Origin: Candidatus Epulonipiscium sp. | GTDB taxonomy: Bacteria > Bacillota > Clostridia > Lachnospirales > Defluviitaleaceae | Length of the DNA: 44,907 nucleotides | Assembly: GCA_012521395.1 (NCBI GenBank) | Contig: JAAYML010000027.1 | Location: 1 to 44,907, forward strand | Reading direction: 5' to 3' | Part shown: piece after piece, positions 33,199 through 42,423 of the stretch | Layout: the number at the start of each line of letters is the position of its first letter | How positions within the stretch are numbered: the stretch's first letter is position 1 | Position numbers and translations under genes: made by a program | Notes under the pieces: generated by a model | What the model was told of the DNA's origin: nothing | Seen by the model: only the letters and a program-made list of their open reading frames with translations | The model's database searches: none

Positions 33199-34680
33199 AT
33201 GAAATGTAAAAAAGCTTTTTCGTTATTACTGGCATTATTAATGTTAATATCCGTTACAACTGCTTGCAGTAAGGCTGAATGGGGCTATTTTAATTTATCA
33301 AAAGAAATTAGTCAATTAGAGAGATATGCAACAGTGGGAGAATTTGATATTAATATTGATGAAATTGATTCTGGAGGAGAAGTATATAAAAAGTTATTTG
33401 ATAAATATAGTTTTATGTATGAAATAAAGGTTGATATGAAGAATTTCATTATTGATTGTGATTATTATGCAAAAGATAAAGCAAATGGTCATATTATTTC
33501 AGTGATGAATCTAAAATGTGATGGCAATAATTATTATGTAAAGCTGGATGGATTTATTAATTTAATTGCTGACTTTACCGATATTGAAGAAAGCAATAAT
33601 TTATCAGAAATAATGGGTGATGCTGAGTATATTAGCTGCAGCAAGGAAGAATTGACTGAATTGTTAGCACTTGCTTATGGTGATGACGATTTAGCAGAGC
33701 AAATGACTTCCCTATATTTCAATTTTGGCACTTCTGCTAAGCAAAACAGCAAATATCTCAAGCTTATAGAAGATGCTATGAAAAATGTTTATGATAATTA
33801 TGAGACTGGTCTTATCAAGCAAAATGGTAATAAATATTCATTTTCTCTTACAGCAGAAGAAGCTTTACCTGTGTTAATATCTTTTGTTAATTATTCTATT
33901 GACAATATTGAAAAGTTAGGTCCTACTTTAAAAAGTGCTATAGATATTTTTATTAATCCTCTATTTACTGCCTTAGGTATTCGTTCAGAAGATTTGAATT
34001 TGAAAGATGGTGTTGATATAATTGTTACAGAAATCGGTGCAAATAAAGAAGAATTTAAAGAACAATTCAATGAAATGTTTGCTTTAAATGAAAAAGAGCT
34101 AAAAGCTGTAATGGGTAATTCTAAAATCGATTATACCCTGGAAAAAACATCTGATAATAAATATAATCAAACTATTAATTTAGTCCTGAATTTTAATGAT
34201 AGGGATACAAATTTTGCAATATTTAAAGGAAAGATAAAAGCAAACACTTCAACTTATGCGATTAATCCCTTTTCTGTTGAAATTCCTGAAGAAAAGACAA
34301 TCTCTGTCAATGCGTTAATGAAAGAATTAGGGATTGATCCAGATATATATTTCGCTACAGATTTTACTGGCAAAAGTGTAACCATTGATTTAGACAGTGG
34401 GTTTGCTTTTTCAGGTTCAGGTTTTAATGAAACGGTCGTAAATGTTAAAATAATCAATGGTGCTTCATATTTACCTTTAAGAGCTGTTGGTGAATTATTA
34501 GGTGAGGATGTAATGTGGGATAATGACAAAAAACAACCATATATCGTTAAGAACGGAAACAGCATATATCTTAATGCAAAAGTCATTGGAAATGCCTCTT
34601 ATGTTCCAATGAGGGAGTTAGAAAAAGTAGGATATACTGTTTACTGGGAAGCTCAAACCAATATGGTAAAGATATTTTAA
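33199..34680 (+). CDS. Lipoprotein with C-terminal copper amine oxidase N-type (stalk) domain
   Basis: A 493-residue secreted lipoprotein. The signal ends in SVTTAC with lipidated Cys23. The middle (about 30-365) is unlike any family I know; it is acidic, poor in Cys, and has alternating strands and helices. The end (about 375-493) carries the stalk domain usual in Firmicutes cell-surface proteins, seen in GASYLPLRAVGELLG followed by VMWDNDKKQPYIV and again ASYVPMRELEKVGYTVYWEA. Such domains probably mediate cell-wall association; copper binding is not implied. It has its own promoter and terminator. Function unknown. Confidence 0.85.
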   Translation: MKCKKAFSLLLALLMLISVTTACSKAEWGYFNLSKEISQLERYATVGEFDINIDEIDSGGEVYKKLFDKYSFMYEIKVDMKNFIIDCDYYAKDKANGHIISVMNLKCDGNNYYVKLDGFINLIADFTDIEESNNLSEIMGDAEYISCSKEELTELLALAYGDDDLAEQMTSLYFNFGTSAKQNSKYLKLIEDAMKNVYDNYETGLIKQNGNKYSFSLTAEEALPVLISFVNYSIDNIEKLGPTLKSAIDIFINPLFTALGIRSEDLNLKDGVDIIVTEIGANKEEFKEQFNEMFALNEKELKAVMGNSKIDYTLEKTSDNKYNQTINLVLNFNDRDTNFAIFKGKIKANTSTYAINPFSVEIPEEKTISVNALMKELGIDPDIYFATDFTGKSVTIDLDSGFAFSGSGFNETVVNVKIINGASYLPLRAVGELLGEDVMWDNDKKQPYIVKNGNSIYLNAKVIGNASYVPMRELEKVGYTVYWEAQTNMVKIF

Positions 34681-34706
34681 TTATTACAAGTTAAATAAAA
34701 ATAAAT

Positions 34707-34733
34707 AAAAATCGCCCATCAGGGCGATTTTTT
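34707..34733 (+). terminator. Terminator after the stalk-domain lipoprotein gene
   Basis: Perfect 11-bp stem AAAAATCGCCC/GGGCGATTTTT with loop ATCA and T tract. Confidence 0.93.
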
Positions 34734-34787
34734 AATATAATTGTTTTATAATAATAATAAAGTAAAATCGAAAGAACAGGTGAACTT

Positions 34788-35777
34788 ATGAAAGAAATTA
34801 TTATTGGTGAAAAGGAAGCAAATCAAAGACTGGATAAATTCCTGATGAAGTATATGAATCAAAGCCCTAAAGCTTTTGTTTATAAAATGCTCAGAAAAAA
34901 GAGAATAAAATATAATGGAAAAAAAGCTTATGGGAATGAAAAACTGATAAGCGGGGATATCATCCAGCTTTATTTAAGTGATGAAACCATTAATCGTTTT
35001 CAAAAAGAAAAAGAAATAAAAGAAACCAGACAAAGCTTTTTGGTAATTTATGAAGATGAAAATATTTTAATTTGTAATAAACCCCTGGGAATTCTGGTAC
35101 ATGGCAGTCGGGATAAAGAAAAAGATACTTTAATGGATGAGATTTTATTTTATCTTGCACAAAAAGGAGAATACAGTCCCAGTACTTCCATAGCTTTTAC
35201 TCCAGCTATATGCAATCGCTTAGACCGGAATACAAGCGGTATCGTTATTGTAGGTAAAAATTTAATGGCTCTTCAAGGAATGAATCAAATGCTTAAAGAT
35301 AACAAAATTAAAAAATATTATCTGGCGGTTGTTAAGGGAATTGTCAAAAATTCAGGTGTTTTAAAGGGTTATCATAAGAAAAATAAAAAAACCAATGAAG
35401 TTAAAATTTTTAAAGATGCTATAGAAGACAGCAAATATGTGGAGACACATTACAAACCATTATGTAACAACGGAAAATATACACTTTTAGAAATAGAGAT
35501 TATAACCGGAAGATCTCATCAAATCCGGGCTCACCTTTCCAGTATCCATCATCCTGTCATAGGAGATTTAAAATATGGCAATGAAGAGGTTAACAAATAT
35601 TTCAGGGAGAAATATCATTTAAAACATCAATTTTTACATGGATACAAGATAACAATAGAAGATGCGGGAAAGGGATTGGAATATCTTAAAAATCTTTCTT
35701 TCCGGGCGGATTTTCCTAGGATTTATAAAGAAATATGCAAGGGTGAAAATTTGAATCTTCCAGATTATCTGCATTAA
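34788..35777 (+). CDS. RluA family pseudouridine synthase
   Basis: A 329-residue RNA-modifying enzyme. An N-terminal S4 domain (about 10-65, QRLDKFLMKYMNQSPKAFVY) precedes the catalytic domain. The catalytic Asp is in CNRLDRNTSGIVIVGKN, and other family marks are LVIYEDENILICNKPLGILVH and GRSHQIRAHLSSIHHPVIGD. It isomerises uridine in rRNA or tRNA; the exact site (RluC, RluD or another) cannot be told from this. The ribosome binding site ACAGGTGA supports the ATG. Its stop codon overlaps the stop of the convergent repeat protein gene by four bases. Confidence 0.94.
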   Translation: MKEIIIGEKEANQRLDKFLMKYMNQSPKAFVYKMLRKKRIKYNGKKAYGNEKLISGDIIQLYLSDETINRFQKEKEIKETRQSFLVIYEDENILICNKPLGILVHGSRDKEKDTLMDEILFYLAQKGEYSPSTSIAFTPAICNRLDRNTSGIVIVGKNLMALQGMNQMLKDNKIKKYYLAVVKGIVKNSGVLKGYHKKNKKTNEVKIFKDAIEDSKYVETHYKPLCNNGKYTLLEIEIITGRSHQIRAHLSSIHHPVIGDLKYGNEEVNKYFREKYHLKHQFLHGYKITIEDAGKGLEYLKNLSFRADFPRIYKEICKGENLNLPDYLH

Positions 35778-36952
35778 GCCGGATAGTTTTTAATAAATAA
35801 GTAATCTTTTATTTCTTTTGGGCTTTTTCCTGCCAACTGAAGACAGTTTATGCATTCTTCTTCGTTGTTATCTAATAAGTAATAACGGGCAGCCTGTTCA
35901 AAATGTCCGATTTCTTTAAGAATTTCTGCCGTTTTTGAGGCTTTTAATTGCTTGGCGAAATAGATAAGATAGTCTGTTTGGTTTTCTCTTTTAAAATAAT
36001 CAACAGCTTCGTCTGCTTGATGCGTAATATCATATATCCAGGAAATTTTTTCATAGTTCTTATGACTTTTATAATAATCCATTAATATATCATAGTTATT
36101 CTTTTGCCTGGCAATTTCTATGGCCTTATCTTCCTGTCTATTTTTCAGATAAAGATGGATGGCTTCTTCCCATTTTTCCTGTTCCATCAGAAGTCTGGCA
36201 GCATTGGGAATATCATTATTTTGAAGATATAATTTAAAAGCCTTGGAAGAATCATACATCTCATAATATAAACAAGCTTTTTCAAAATCTTTTTCTTTTA
36301 AGGCCTTTTCTGCTAATTTTTCATAGAGCATCAAGCTTGCCTTTTTATCATTGATTTTATTAGCTGTTTCTAAGGCCTTTTCCAGGGCATTGATTCTCAC
36401 ATAGATTTTCAAAGCTTCTTCGTAGTTTTCTTTTTTGATTAATTCTGCTGCAATGTTTTCAATTTTTTCATATATTTCATTGGCTTTTTCTTTTGTTTTT
36501 ATTTCATCTAAACAGTCTATTGCACGGATCCATTGATTTGCTTTTAAATAACATTCGGCTGCCTTATCCCATATTTTTTCCTGCTTATATAAAGAAGCTG
36601 CTTTTATATAATCAAATTTAGAGTACATATGGGCAGCTTTAATAATGGCCCCTTGTTTTTCGCATAAGGGTGCTCCCAGTTGATATAATTCGTATAATTC
36701 TGCTGTTTGCATAGCCTCATAAGTCTGATTATTTTTAACCTGATAAAGGAATACGCTTTTATAATCTCTGATTAAACGGCTTAATTCAATGACCTTTTCA
36801 TAGTTTTTTAATTGGATGTATTTTTTTCTGGCCAATCGATATTTTTTTTGACTTTCTAAATATTGGGCTTGTTCTTCTAAAGACATCCGGAAATAATCGA
36901 AATATGGCTTAAAGAAATTAATAAGCATTTTATTCCATTTTGTTACACGCAT
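35774..36952 (-). CDS. Alpha-solenoid (TPR-like) repeat protein of unknown function
   Basis: A 392-residue cytosolic protein almost wholly made of short paired helices. Repeating units of the type W-x-K-A-A-x-x-Y-L appear through most of its length, for example IWDKAAECYLKANQWIRAID, KEKDFEKACLYYEMYDSSKA and KWEEAIHLYLKNRQEDKAIE. The style resembles TPR or the coatomer/IFT type of solenoid, so it probably serves as a protein-binding scaffold. There is no signal peptide or membrane helix; a short hydrophobic patch (MLINFFKPYFDYF) sits at the start. It has a good promoter and a GAGGAGG ribosome binding site. No partner is apparent next to it. Confidence 0.8.
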   Translation of the reverse strand: MRVTKWNKMLINFFKPYFDYFRMSLEEQAQYLESQKKYRLARKKYIQLKNYEKVIELSRLIRDYKSVFLYQVKNNQTYEAMQTAELYELYQLGAPLCEKQGAIIKAAHMYSKFDYIKAASLYKQEKIWDKAAECYLKANQWIRAIDCLDEIKTKEKANEIYEKIENIAAELIKKENYEEALKIYVRINALEKALETANKINDKKASLMLYEKLAEKALKEKDFEKACLYYEMYDSSKAFKLYLQNNDIPNAARLLMEQEKWEEAIHLYLKNRQEDKAIEIARQKNNYDILMDYYKSHKNYEKISWIYDITHQADEAVDYFKRENQTDYLIYFAKQLKASKTAEILKEIGHFEQAARYYLLDNNEEECINCLQLAGKSPKEIKDYLFIKNYPA

Positions 36953-36976
36953 TACAGATTCCTCCTCGTGAATTAT

Positions 36977-37005
36977 AGTATAATATATTTTTCTTAATTA
37001 CTCAA
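36977..37005 (-). promoter_or_regulatory. Sigma-A promoter of the repeat protein gene
   Basis: On the minus strand, TTGAGT, 17-base spacer, TATACT, 25 bases before the start codon. It lies in the 143-base gap shared with the divergent recU. Confidence 0.78.
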
Positions 37006-37095
37006 TAATTATCATCACTTTATTGTTTATTATTATTTTAATGCATGCATTGAAGCTATTTTATGATAATATATAAATAAAAAACGGAGGATACT

Positions 37096-37644
37096 ATGGG
37101 ATATTGGAATACCAGAGGATTACGGGGAAGTACTTTCGAGGAATTGATTAATTATACAAATGACAGCTATCGTTCAAAGGGTTTAGGGCTTATTCAAAAA
37201 ATTCCTACCCCCATTAAACCTGTGGAAATTAATCAGGCAAACAGGACCATAACTTTGGCTTATTTCGAACAAAAAAGTACAGTCGATTATATTGGTGTGG
37301 TGCAAAGCATTCCGATTTGTTTTGACGCCAAAGAAACCACTCGGAAAAGCCTGCCAATGAACAACATCCATCCGCATCAAATACGCTTTATGGAAGATTT
37401 TCAAAGACAGGGAGGAATTGCTTTTTTATTGGTTTACTTTCTGGCTTTTAATAAATACTATATGCTTCCTTTTCATATCTTAAAAGCATATTGGGATAAG
37501 GCGCAAAACGGAGGCAGAAAATCGATCCCTTATGAAGCTTTTCCTAAGGATCTGGAGGTTTTTAGTAAAGAAGGTGCGTTTGTTCATTATCTTGAAACCC
37601 TTAATATCCTTTTGAGCAAATATAAAAATGATATCTGTCTATGA
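37096..37644 (+). CDS. recU: Holliday junction resolvase RecU
   Basis: A 182-residue resolvase that cuts four-way junctions in recombination and chromosome segregation. The nuclease core is intact: RGSTFEELINYTNDSY (Glu), IQKIPTPIKPVEI, KSTVDYIGV (Asp) and ICFDAKET (Glu-Lys-type site), followed by HQIRFMEDFQRQGGIAFLLV. It is shorter than the roughly 200-residue Bacillus protein, mainly at the N-terminus, which here begins MGYWNTRGLRG. The ribosome binding site ACGGAGG supports the ATG. In Bacillus recU is next to a penicillin-binding protein gene; here it is followed by a GH26-like lipoprotein gene. Confidence 0.95.
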   Translation: MGYWNTRGLRGSTFEELINYTNDSYRSKGLGLIQKIPTPIKPVEINQANRTITLAYFEQKSTVDYIGVVQSIPICFDAKETTRKSLPMNNIHPHQIRFMEDFQRQGGIAFLLVYFLAFNKYYMLPFHILKAYWDKAQNGGRKSIPYEAFPKDLEVFSKEGAFVHYLETLNILLSKYKNDICL

Positions 37645-37693
37645 ATAATCTATTATATAATGGCAAAAATATCATATGAAGGAAGGGATTTTT

Positions 37694-38977
37694 GTGAAAA
37701 GACTTATCATTCATATGATATTTTTTTGCTTTATTTTAACTGCCTGTCAGATGTCAAAAAGTAATATCCAGCAGGCGACTTACAGTCAGGAAGAAGAATT
37801 GCCTTTAAGTGAGGACTTGTTTGAAAAAAGCGATTATAAATTATTTATTCTTAAAAATAAAAGTCTAAGTTTATATGAGCCAGTAAATCAGTGTTATATA
37901 GGAGCGTATATTTTATCCAATGCTGATTTAAATTTTGATATTGAGATATTTGAAGACAAAACACAAAAAAGTCATGGTATTTATTTAAGAAACTTGAAAC
38001 TTGGTAAAGCTTTTCCTATAGATTGGGTTTTGGAATGTACGGCAAAAATGAAAACGCCTCTTGTTATACTTCACCCCCCATCCATACATTATCCTTATCA
38101 GGAATATCTTCTTGAAGAAACGGCCAAAGCCTTTGGAGAGTATTATATCCCAATGTTTGTCGAATGGTATCCGGATCCTCAACAATATGGGAATGCAAAA
38201 GAATATAAAGATTTTTTTATGAAAGCGAGGGAAATTTTTAAAGAATATGCGCCCAATGTAGCTTTTGTCTGGGGTGTCAATCATACAAATGTAAAAGATT
38301 CTATGCTTTATTATCCTGGAGATGATGCGGTTGACTGGGTGGCTGTCCACGTCTATGATATGATAGAAGACAAAAATTTAGCTGAACTGGATAGCAGCAA
38401 TGAAAAAATTTTTCAGGATATAGAATTCTTTTATTTTTTATTTCAGGATAAAAAGCCTATTATGATATCTCAGTTGGCTATATCCCATTACTCTAAGCAT
38501 AATCATGCCTATTATGTTGATGAAGCAGCTCAAAAGATAAAGGATTTTTATACAAGAGTAAAAAGTTATTATCCGGCCATCAAAGCAGTTAATTATATGG
38601 ATTTTGATAATATAGAAGCAGCTCCGGAAGGAGAAGGTTATGATAATTTTAAAATAACGGCTCACAGGAATCTTTCAGAAGCTTATGCATTAGCAGTTAA
38701 AACAGATTATTTTACCGACTCACTTGATACACAGCACATTGGACAAAAAGAAAATTACTGGTTTGTGAGTTATTATCCTCTTTATAAAAAAGGTGAGGAA
38801 TTTTATATTTCAGAGAAAGTTATAAGATATGAATGGAATACTCAAATATTTAATTTAAAAAAAGAAGAAGGGGTTATCATTGATGGTTCTCTTTATTATT
38901 CATTAAACAACTTGGTAAAGGATAATGGGTTAAATATTATCATTAATGATCGGGAAAAAATTATAAAAGTTCAATAA
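37694..38977 (+). CDS. GH26-like lipoprotein lacking catalytic glutamates, with stalk-like C-terminus
   Basis: A 427-residue lipoprotein starting with GTG, behind GGAAGGGA; an ATG at 37676 extends the frame by 6 codons but lies upstream of that site. Lipobox FILTAC with Cys18. Residues about 65-345 follow the glycoside hydrolase family 26 pattern: an (alpha/beta)8 layout with WYPDPQQY, then NVAFVWGVNHTN and YYPGDDAVDWVAVHVYD. The segment where the acid/base His-Glu is expected reads YYIPMFVEWYP, and the nucleophile position in KPIMIxE reads KPIMISQLAIS, with Gln260 for Glu. It is therefore probably not an active glycosidase and may be a carbohydrate-binding scaffold. The last 40 residues resemble a half stalk domain. 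Fold call is inference. Confidence 0.7.
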   Translation: MKRLIIHMIFFCFILTACQMSKSNIQQATYSQEEELPLSEDLFEKSDYKLFILKNKSLSLYEPVNQCYIGAYILSNADLNFDIEIFEDKTQKSHGIYLRNLKLGKAFPIDWVLECTAKMKTPLVILHPPSIHYPYQEYLLEETAKAFGEYYIPMFVEWYPDPQQYGNAKEYKDFFMKAREIFKEYAPNVAFVWGVNHTNVKDSMLYYPGDDAVDWVAVHVYDMIEDKNLAELDSSNEKIFQDIEFFYFLFQDKKPIMISQLAISHYSKHNHAYYVDEAAQKIKDFYTRVKSYYPAIKAVNYMDFDNIEAAPEGEGYDNFKITAHRNLSEAYALAVKTDYFTDSLDTQHIGQKENYWFVSYYPLYKKGEEFYISEKVIRYEWNTQIFNLKKEEGVIIDGSLYYSLNNLVKDNGLNIIINDREKIIKVQ

Positions 38978-39072
38978 AAGACATGTGGAAAATGATATAC
39001 TTTTGTAGTAAGCATTTATTATTAAACGGTTTGCTACAAAAGGAGCATATCAAATCCGGCATGTCTTTTTTT
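38978..39072 (+). terminator. Long structured hairpin terminator or small RNA before hisZ
   Basis: A single 90-nt imperfect hairpin beginning directly after the stop codon: AAGACATG/CATGTCTT, then TGGA/TCCG, an internal loop, GATAT/ATATC, a second internal loop, the 9-bp CTTTTGTAG/CTACAAAAG and a weak TAAGC/GTTTG cap, ending in seven T. It would terminate the GH26-like gene and insulate the his promoter. It is far larger than a usual terminator and could be a stable small RNA. Confidence 0.7.
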
Positions 39073-39081
39073 AATATTAAA

Positions 39082-39110
39082 TTGACAAATAATTTATTTG
39101 CGAATATAAT
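39082..39110 (+). promoter_or_regulatory. Consensus sigma-A promoter of the his operon
   Basis: TTGACA, 17-base spacer, TATAAT: both hexamers and the spacer are perfect. It ends 68 bases before hisZ. The 60-base leader has no T-box; it holds a tandem AACTTTAAA-type repeat (39132-39148) that could be an operator. Confidence 0.9.
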
Positions 39111-39178
39111 ATAAACAATTCATCGATTTATAACTTTAAAACTTTAAAGCATTACAAAACTAAAGGAGCGGTTATGAT

Positions 39179-40453
39179 ATGAACTATAAACTTCATACGC
39201 CTGAAGGTGTCAGAGATCTGCTGCCAGAGGAATGTGCCAAAAAAAAAGAAATCGAAAAAAGAATAGAATGTGTTTTTAATCGATACGGCTATTATAATGT
39301 TGAAACCCCCACGTTTGAATATTACGATGTTTTTCTAGAAAGAAAAGAAGATTTACAGCAAAAGCATATCTATAAATTTGCTGACAGAGAAGGGGATATA
39401 TTGGCTTTAAGACCAGATATGACACCCCCTATTGCAAGGATTGGTGCGACTGTTTTCAAAGAAGAAAGAAAGCCAGTCCGCCTTTGTTATCTGGGTAATG
39501 CCTTTCGTTTTTATGAAAGTTTACAGGGGAAAAATCGTGAATTTTCTCAAGCAGGTGTTGAACTTTTAGGAATAAATTCCGATGAAGCCGATGGAGAAGT
39601 GATTGCTGTAGCCATTCATAGTTTACTGGCTGCTGGCTTAAATGATTTTCAAATTGATTTAGGTCAGGTCGAGTTTTTTAAAGGCATTCTCCAGGAAGCA
39701 GGCTTGAGTGAAGATGAAGGAGAAGAGTTAAGACAATTAATAGAAAATAAAGATTTCATAGGCGTTGAAGAATTTATTGAACAATTTCAATTAAATCCAA
39801 ATTTGAAGGAATTATTTTTAGATTTACCCAAACTTTGCGGTCCTATTGATATTATTGAAAAAACCAAAGTAAGAACAGAAAACAGCAGAGCAAGGAGAGC
39901 ATTAGAAAAATTAGAAAATGTTTATTCTATTTTGCGTGATTACGGAATAGAAAAATATGTATCTTTTGATCTGGGGATGGTTAACCGGATTAATTATTAT
40001 ACTGGGATTATTTTTAGAGGATATACTTTTGGAACGGGTTCTTCCATTTTAGATGGTGGTCGTTACGACAGATTACTCGGTGAATTTGGTCATGATTGTC
40101 CAGCTGTCGGTTTTGGGATTATGACAGACCAATTAATTAATGCAATTAACAGACAAAAGATTAAGATACCCGTTTGGAAGGTAGATACCTTATTGGTTTA
40201 TAATAAAGAAGGCAGGAAACAGGCCCTGATGACAGCAGATACCCTTAGAAGAGAAGGCATGTATATTGAAAACAGTTTATTGGATGGTGATATTGAAGCT
40301 CAAAAAGAATATGCCCGCTCTAAAAATATTGATGGTATTTTGTATTTTATAGATGAGCAAAAGATTGAACTGATTGACTTAAAAAACAATCAAAGCGTGA
40401 AAACTACAGTAGATCAGTTGCTTGAAAGATCTGAGGGGAGAGAAGAAAATTGA
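39179..40453 (+). CDS. hisZ: ATP phosphoribosyltransferase regulatory subunit HisZ
   Basis: A 424-residue paralog of histidyl-tRNA synthetase that forms a complex with short HisG. The catalytic core of class II synthetases is recognisable: [13 protein letters not shown] at the start, [12 protein letters not shown] (motif 2 region), and [20 protein letters not shown] (motif 3 region). The anticodon-binding domain of true HisRS is reduced and divergent. The following gene encodes the short HisG, which needs HisZ, confirming the call. The ribosome binding site is AAAGGAG. It overlaps hisG by four bases. Confidence 0.95.
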   Translation: MNYKLHTPEGVRDLLPEECAKKKEIEKRIECVFNRYGYYNVETPTFEYYDVFLERKEDLQQKHIYKFADREGDILALRPDMTPPIARIGATVFKEERKPVRLCYLGNAFRFYESLQGKNREFSQAGVELLGINSDEADGEVIAVAIHSLLAAGLNDFQIDLGQVEFFKGILQEAGLSEDEGEELRQLIENKDFIGVEEFIEQFQLNPNLKELFLDLPKLCGPIDIIEKTKVRTENSRARRALEKLENVYSILRDYGIEKYVSFDLGMVNRINYYTGIIFRGYTFGTGSSILDGGRYDRLLGEFGHDCPAVGFGIMTDQLINAINRQKIKIPVWKVDTLLVYNKEGRKQALMTADTLRREGMYIENSLLDGDIEAQKEYARSKNIDGILYFIDEQKIELIDLKNNQSVKTTVDQLLERSEGREEN

Positions 40454-41091
40454 GATATTTAACATTTGCCCTTGCTAAAGGGAGATTAGCAGATAAAACA
40501 ATGGAATTGTTAGAATCCATAGGTTTTAGCTGTGATGAAATGAAAGAAAAATCCAGAAAGCTTATTTTTACCAATGAAGATTTAAAATTAAAATTTTTTC
40601 TGGCAAAAGCATCGGATGTCCCTACCTATGTTGAATATGGGGCAGCAGACATTGGTGTAGTTGGGAAAGATACTTTATTAGAAGAAAAACGTAATTTATA
40701 TGAAGTACTAAATTTGGGCATTGGTAATTGCAGAATGGTTGTTGCCGGACCGGAAGAAATGAAAGAAACCCTGAAATTTGGTCAAAATTTCAGAGTGGCT
40801 ACGAAATACCCCAATATTGCAAAGGAGTATTTTCATTTCAATAAGAAGCAAAATGTCGAAATTATTAAATTAAATGGTTCTGTAGAGTTGGCTCCCATTG
40901 TAGGTCTTTCTGAAGTGATTGTTGATATTGTGGAAACAGGGAGCACTTTAAGGGAAAATGGTTTGGTAGTATTAGAAGAAATCTGTCCTATTTCAGCAAG
41001 GATGGTTGTAAACCGTGTCAGCATGAAAATTGAATATGAAAGAATCACAAATTTAATTGAAAAAATGAAAAAAATCATTGACAATGAATAG
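40450..41091 (+). CDS. hisG: ATP phosphoribosyltransferase, short form
   Basis: A 213-residue enzyme for the first step of histidine synthesis, joining ATP and PRPP. It starts with TTG overlapping the hisZ stop (TTGA), behind GGGGAGAG. Conserved parts are [38 protein letters not shown] and the PRPP-binding [16 protein letters not shown]. The C-terminal regulatory domain of the long form is absent, so feedback by histidine would act through HisZ. Confidence 0.97.
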   Translation: MRYLTFALAKGRLADKTMELLESIGFSCDEMKEKSRKLIFTNEDLKLKFFLAKASDVPTYVEYGAADIGVVGKDTLLEEKRNLYEVLNLGIGNCRMVVAGPEEMKETLKFGQNFRVATKYPNIAKEYFHFNKKQNVEIIKLNGSVELAPIVGLSEVIVDIVETGSTLRENGLVVLEEICPISARMVVNRVSMKIEYERITNLIEKMKKIIDNE

Positions 41092-41101
41092 AGGTGAGAA
41101 A

Positions 41102-42403
41102 ATGATACGGATTATTGATAATCAGGATTATAAAGCCAATGAATTAATTAAAGAATTACTAAAAAGATCACAATTGGATTATAAAGATATTCAAAAGACT
41201 GTTGAAGAGATTGTAAAAGACGTACAAATTAGAAAAGATGCAGCTCTTCTTGAATATACCCAAAAGTTTGATAGGGTTTGTCTAACAAGTCAAAGCCTTA
41301 AAGTCAGCGAAGAAGAAATGAATTTGGCTTATAAGAAACTGAATTCTGAGCTTGTAGAGACATTGGAAAAAGCAGCAGACAGAATCCGCCAGTTTCACGA
41401 AAAGCAAAAAAGAAACAGTTGGATTAGTCCCGATGAAGATGGAAACATTTTAGGGCAAATTGTAAGACCTATGGAAAGCGCAGGGGTTTATGTTCCAGGA
41501 GGTAAGGCAGCTTATCCTTCATCTGTACTAATGAATGTAATTCCAGCAAAAGTGGCTGGTGTTAAAAAAATTGTTATGGTGACACCTCCTCAAAAAGATG
41601 GCACTATAAATCCAGCGATATTAGTTGCTGCAAAAATTGCCGGAGTTACTGAAATTTATAAAATAGGTGGTGCTCAGGCGATAGCAGCCCTGGCTTTTGG
41701 TACAGAAAGCATACCTAAAGTTGATAAAATTGTAGGACCAGGAAATATATATGTAACTTTAGCAAAGAGAATTGTTTTTGGCTATGTCAGCATTGATTCT
41801 ATTGCTGGACCCAGTGAAATTCTTGTTGTGGCAGATGAAACAGCCAATCCTGTTTTTGTCGCTGCCGATTTATTGTCACAGGCTGAGCACGATGAAATGG
41901 CATCTTCTGTTCTCATAACGACCAGCAGGAATTTAGCGGATAAAGTTAAGGAAGAATTAGTCCGTCAGACAGAACTTCTTTCAAGAAAAGCCATCATTGA
42001 AAAATCATTGAAGGACTATGGGGCAATCATCATTGTGAATAACATAGAAGAAGCAATTGAAATAACAAATCAAATTGCACCTGAGCATTTAGAGCTATGT
42101 ACCAAAGAATCTATGACTCTGTTGCCCAAAATAAAGAATGCAGGGGCGATATTCTTAGGTCACTATTCACCTGAACCTTTAGGGGATTATATGGCAGGTC
42201 CAAATCATGTTCTTCCGACCAGTGGTACAGCCAGATTTTTCTCTCCTCTTAACGTAGATGATTTTACCAAAAAATCCAGTGTGATTTATTTTTCTGAAGA
42301 TAGTTTAAAAGAATTAAGTGACGATATTATCCGCTTTGCTGAAGCAGAAGAATTTACTGCCCATGCAAATTCTGTCCGGGTAAGATTCCAAAATAATAAT
42401 TAA
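41102..42403 (+). CDS. hisD: Histidinol dehydrogenase
   Basis: A 433-residue zinc enzyme carrying out the last two oxidations, histidinol to histidinal to histidine. Landmarks are the N-terminal VRPMESAGVYVPGGKAAYPS, the family signature around IDSIAGPSEILVVADETANP, LLSQAEHDEMASSVL with a zinc ligand and catalytic Glu-His region, and the C-terminal GPNHVLPTSGTARF. A TTG at 41078 extends the frame by 8 codons into hisG, but AGAGGTGAG stands directly before the ATG at 41102. That leaves a 10-base gap after hisG. Confidence 0.97.
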   Translation: MIRIIDNQDYKANELIKELLKRSQLDYKDIQKTVEEIVKDVQIRKDAALLEYTQKFDRVCLTSQSLKVSEEEMNLAYKKLNSELVETLEKAADRIRQFHEKQKRNSWISPDEDGNILGQIVRPMESAGVYVPGGKAAYPSSVLMNVIPAKVAGVKKIVMVTPPQKDGTINPAILVAAKIAGVTEIYKIGGAQAIAALAFGTESIPKVDKIVGPGNIYVTLAKRIVFGYVSIDSIAGPSEILVVADETANPVFVAADLLSQAEHDEMASSVLITTSRNLADKVKEELVRQTELLSRKAIIEKSLKDYGAIIIVNNIEEAIEITNQIAPEHLELCTKESMTLLPKIKNAGAIFLGHYSPEPLGDYMAGPNHVLPTSGTARFFSPLNVDDFTKKSSVIYFSEDSLKELSDDIIRFAEAEEFTAHANSVRVRFQNNN

Positions 42404-42423
42404 ATGATAAAGGGGAATCAAAA

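Noticed and set aside
37985-38350. A 121-codon minus-strand open frame within the GH26-like gene
   Set aside because: Cys/Ile/Phe-rich unstructured translation, no ribosome binding site, fully covered by the plus-strand gene.
39111-39178. Possible T-box or his attenuator in the his leader
   Set aside because: The leader is about 60 bases, with no T-box sequence, no run of His codons and no terminator between promoter and hisZ.
39179-40453. hisZ as a true histidyl-tRNA synthetase (hisS)
   Set aside because: It is followed by the short HisG, lacks a normal anticodon-binding domain, and lies at the head of a his operon.
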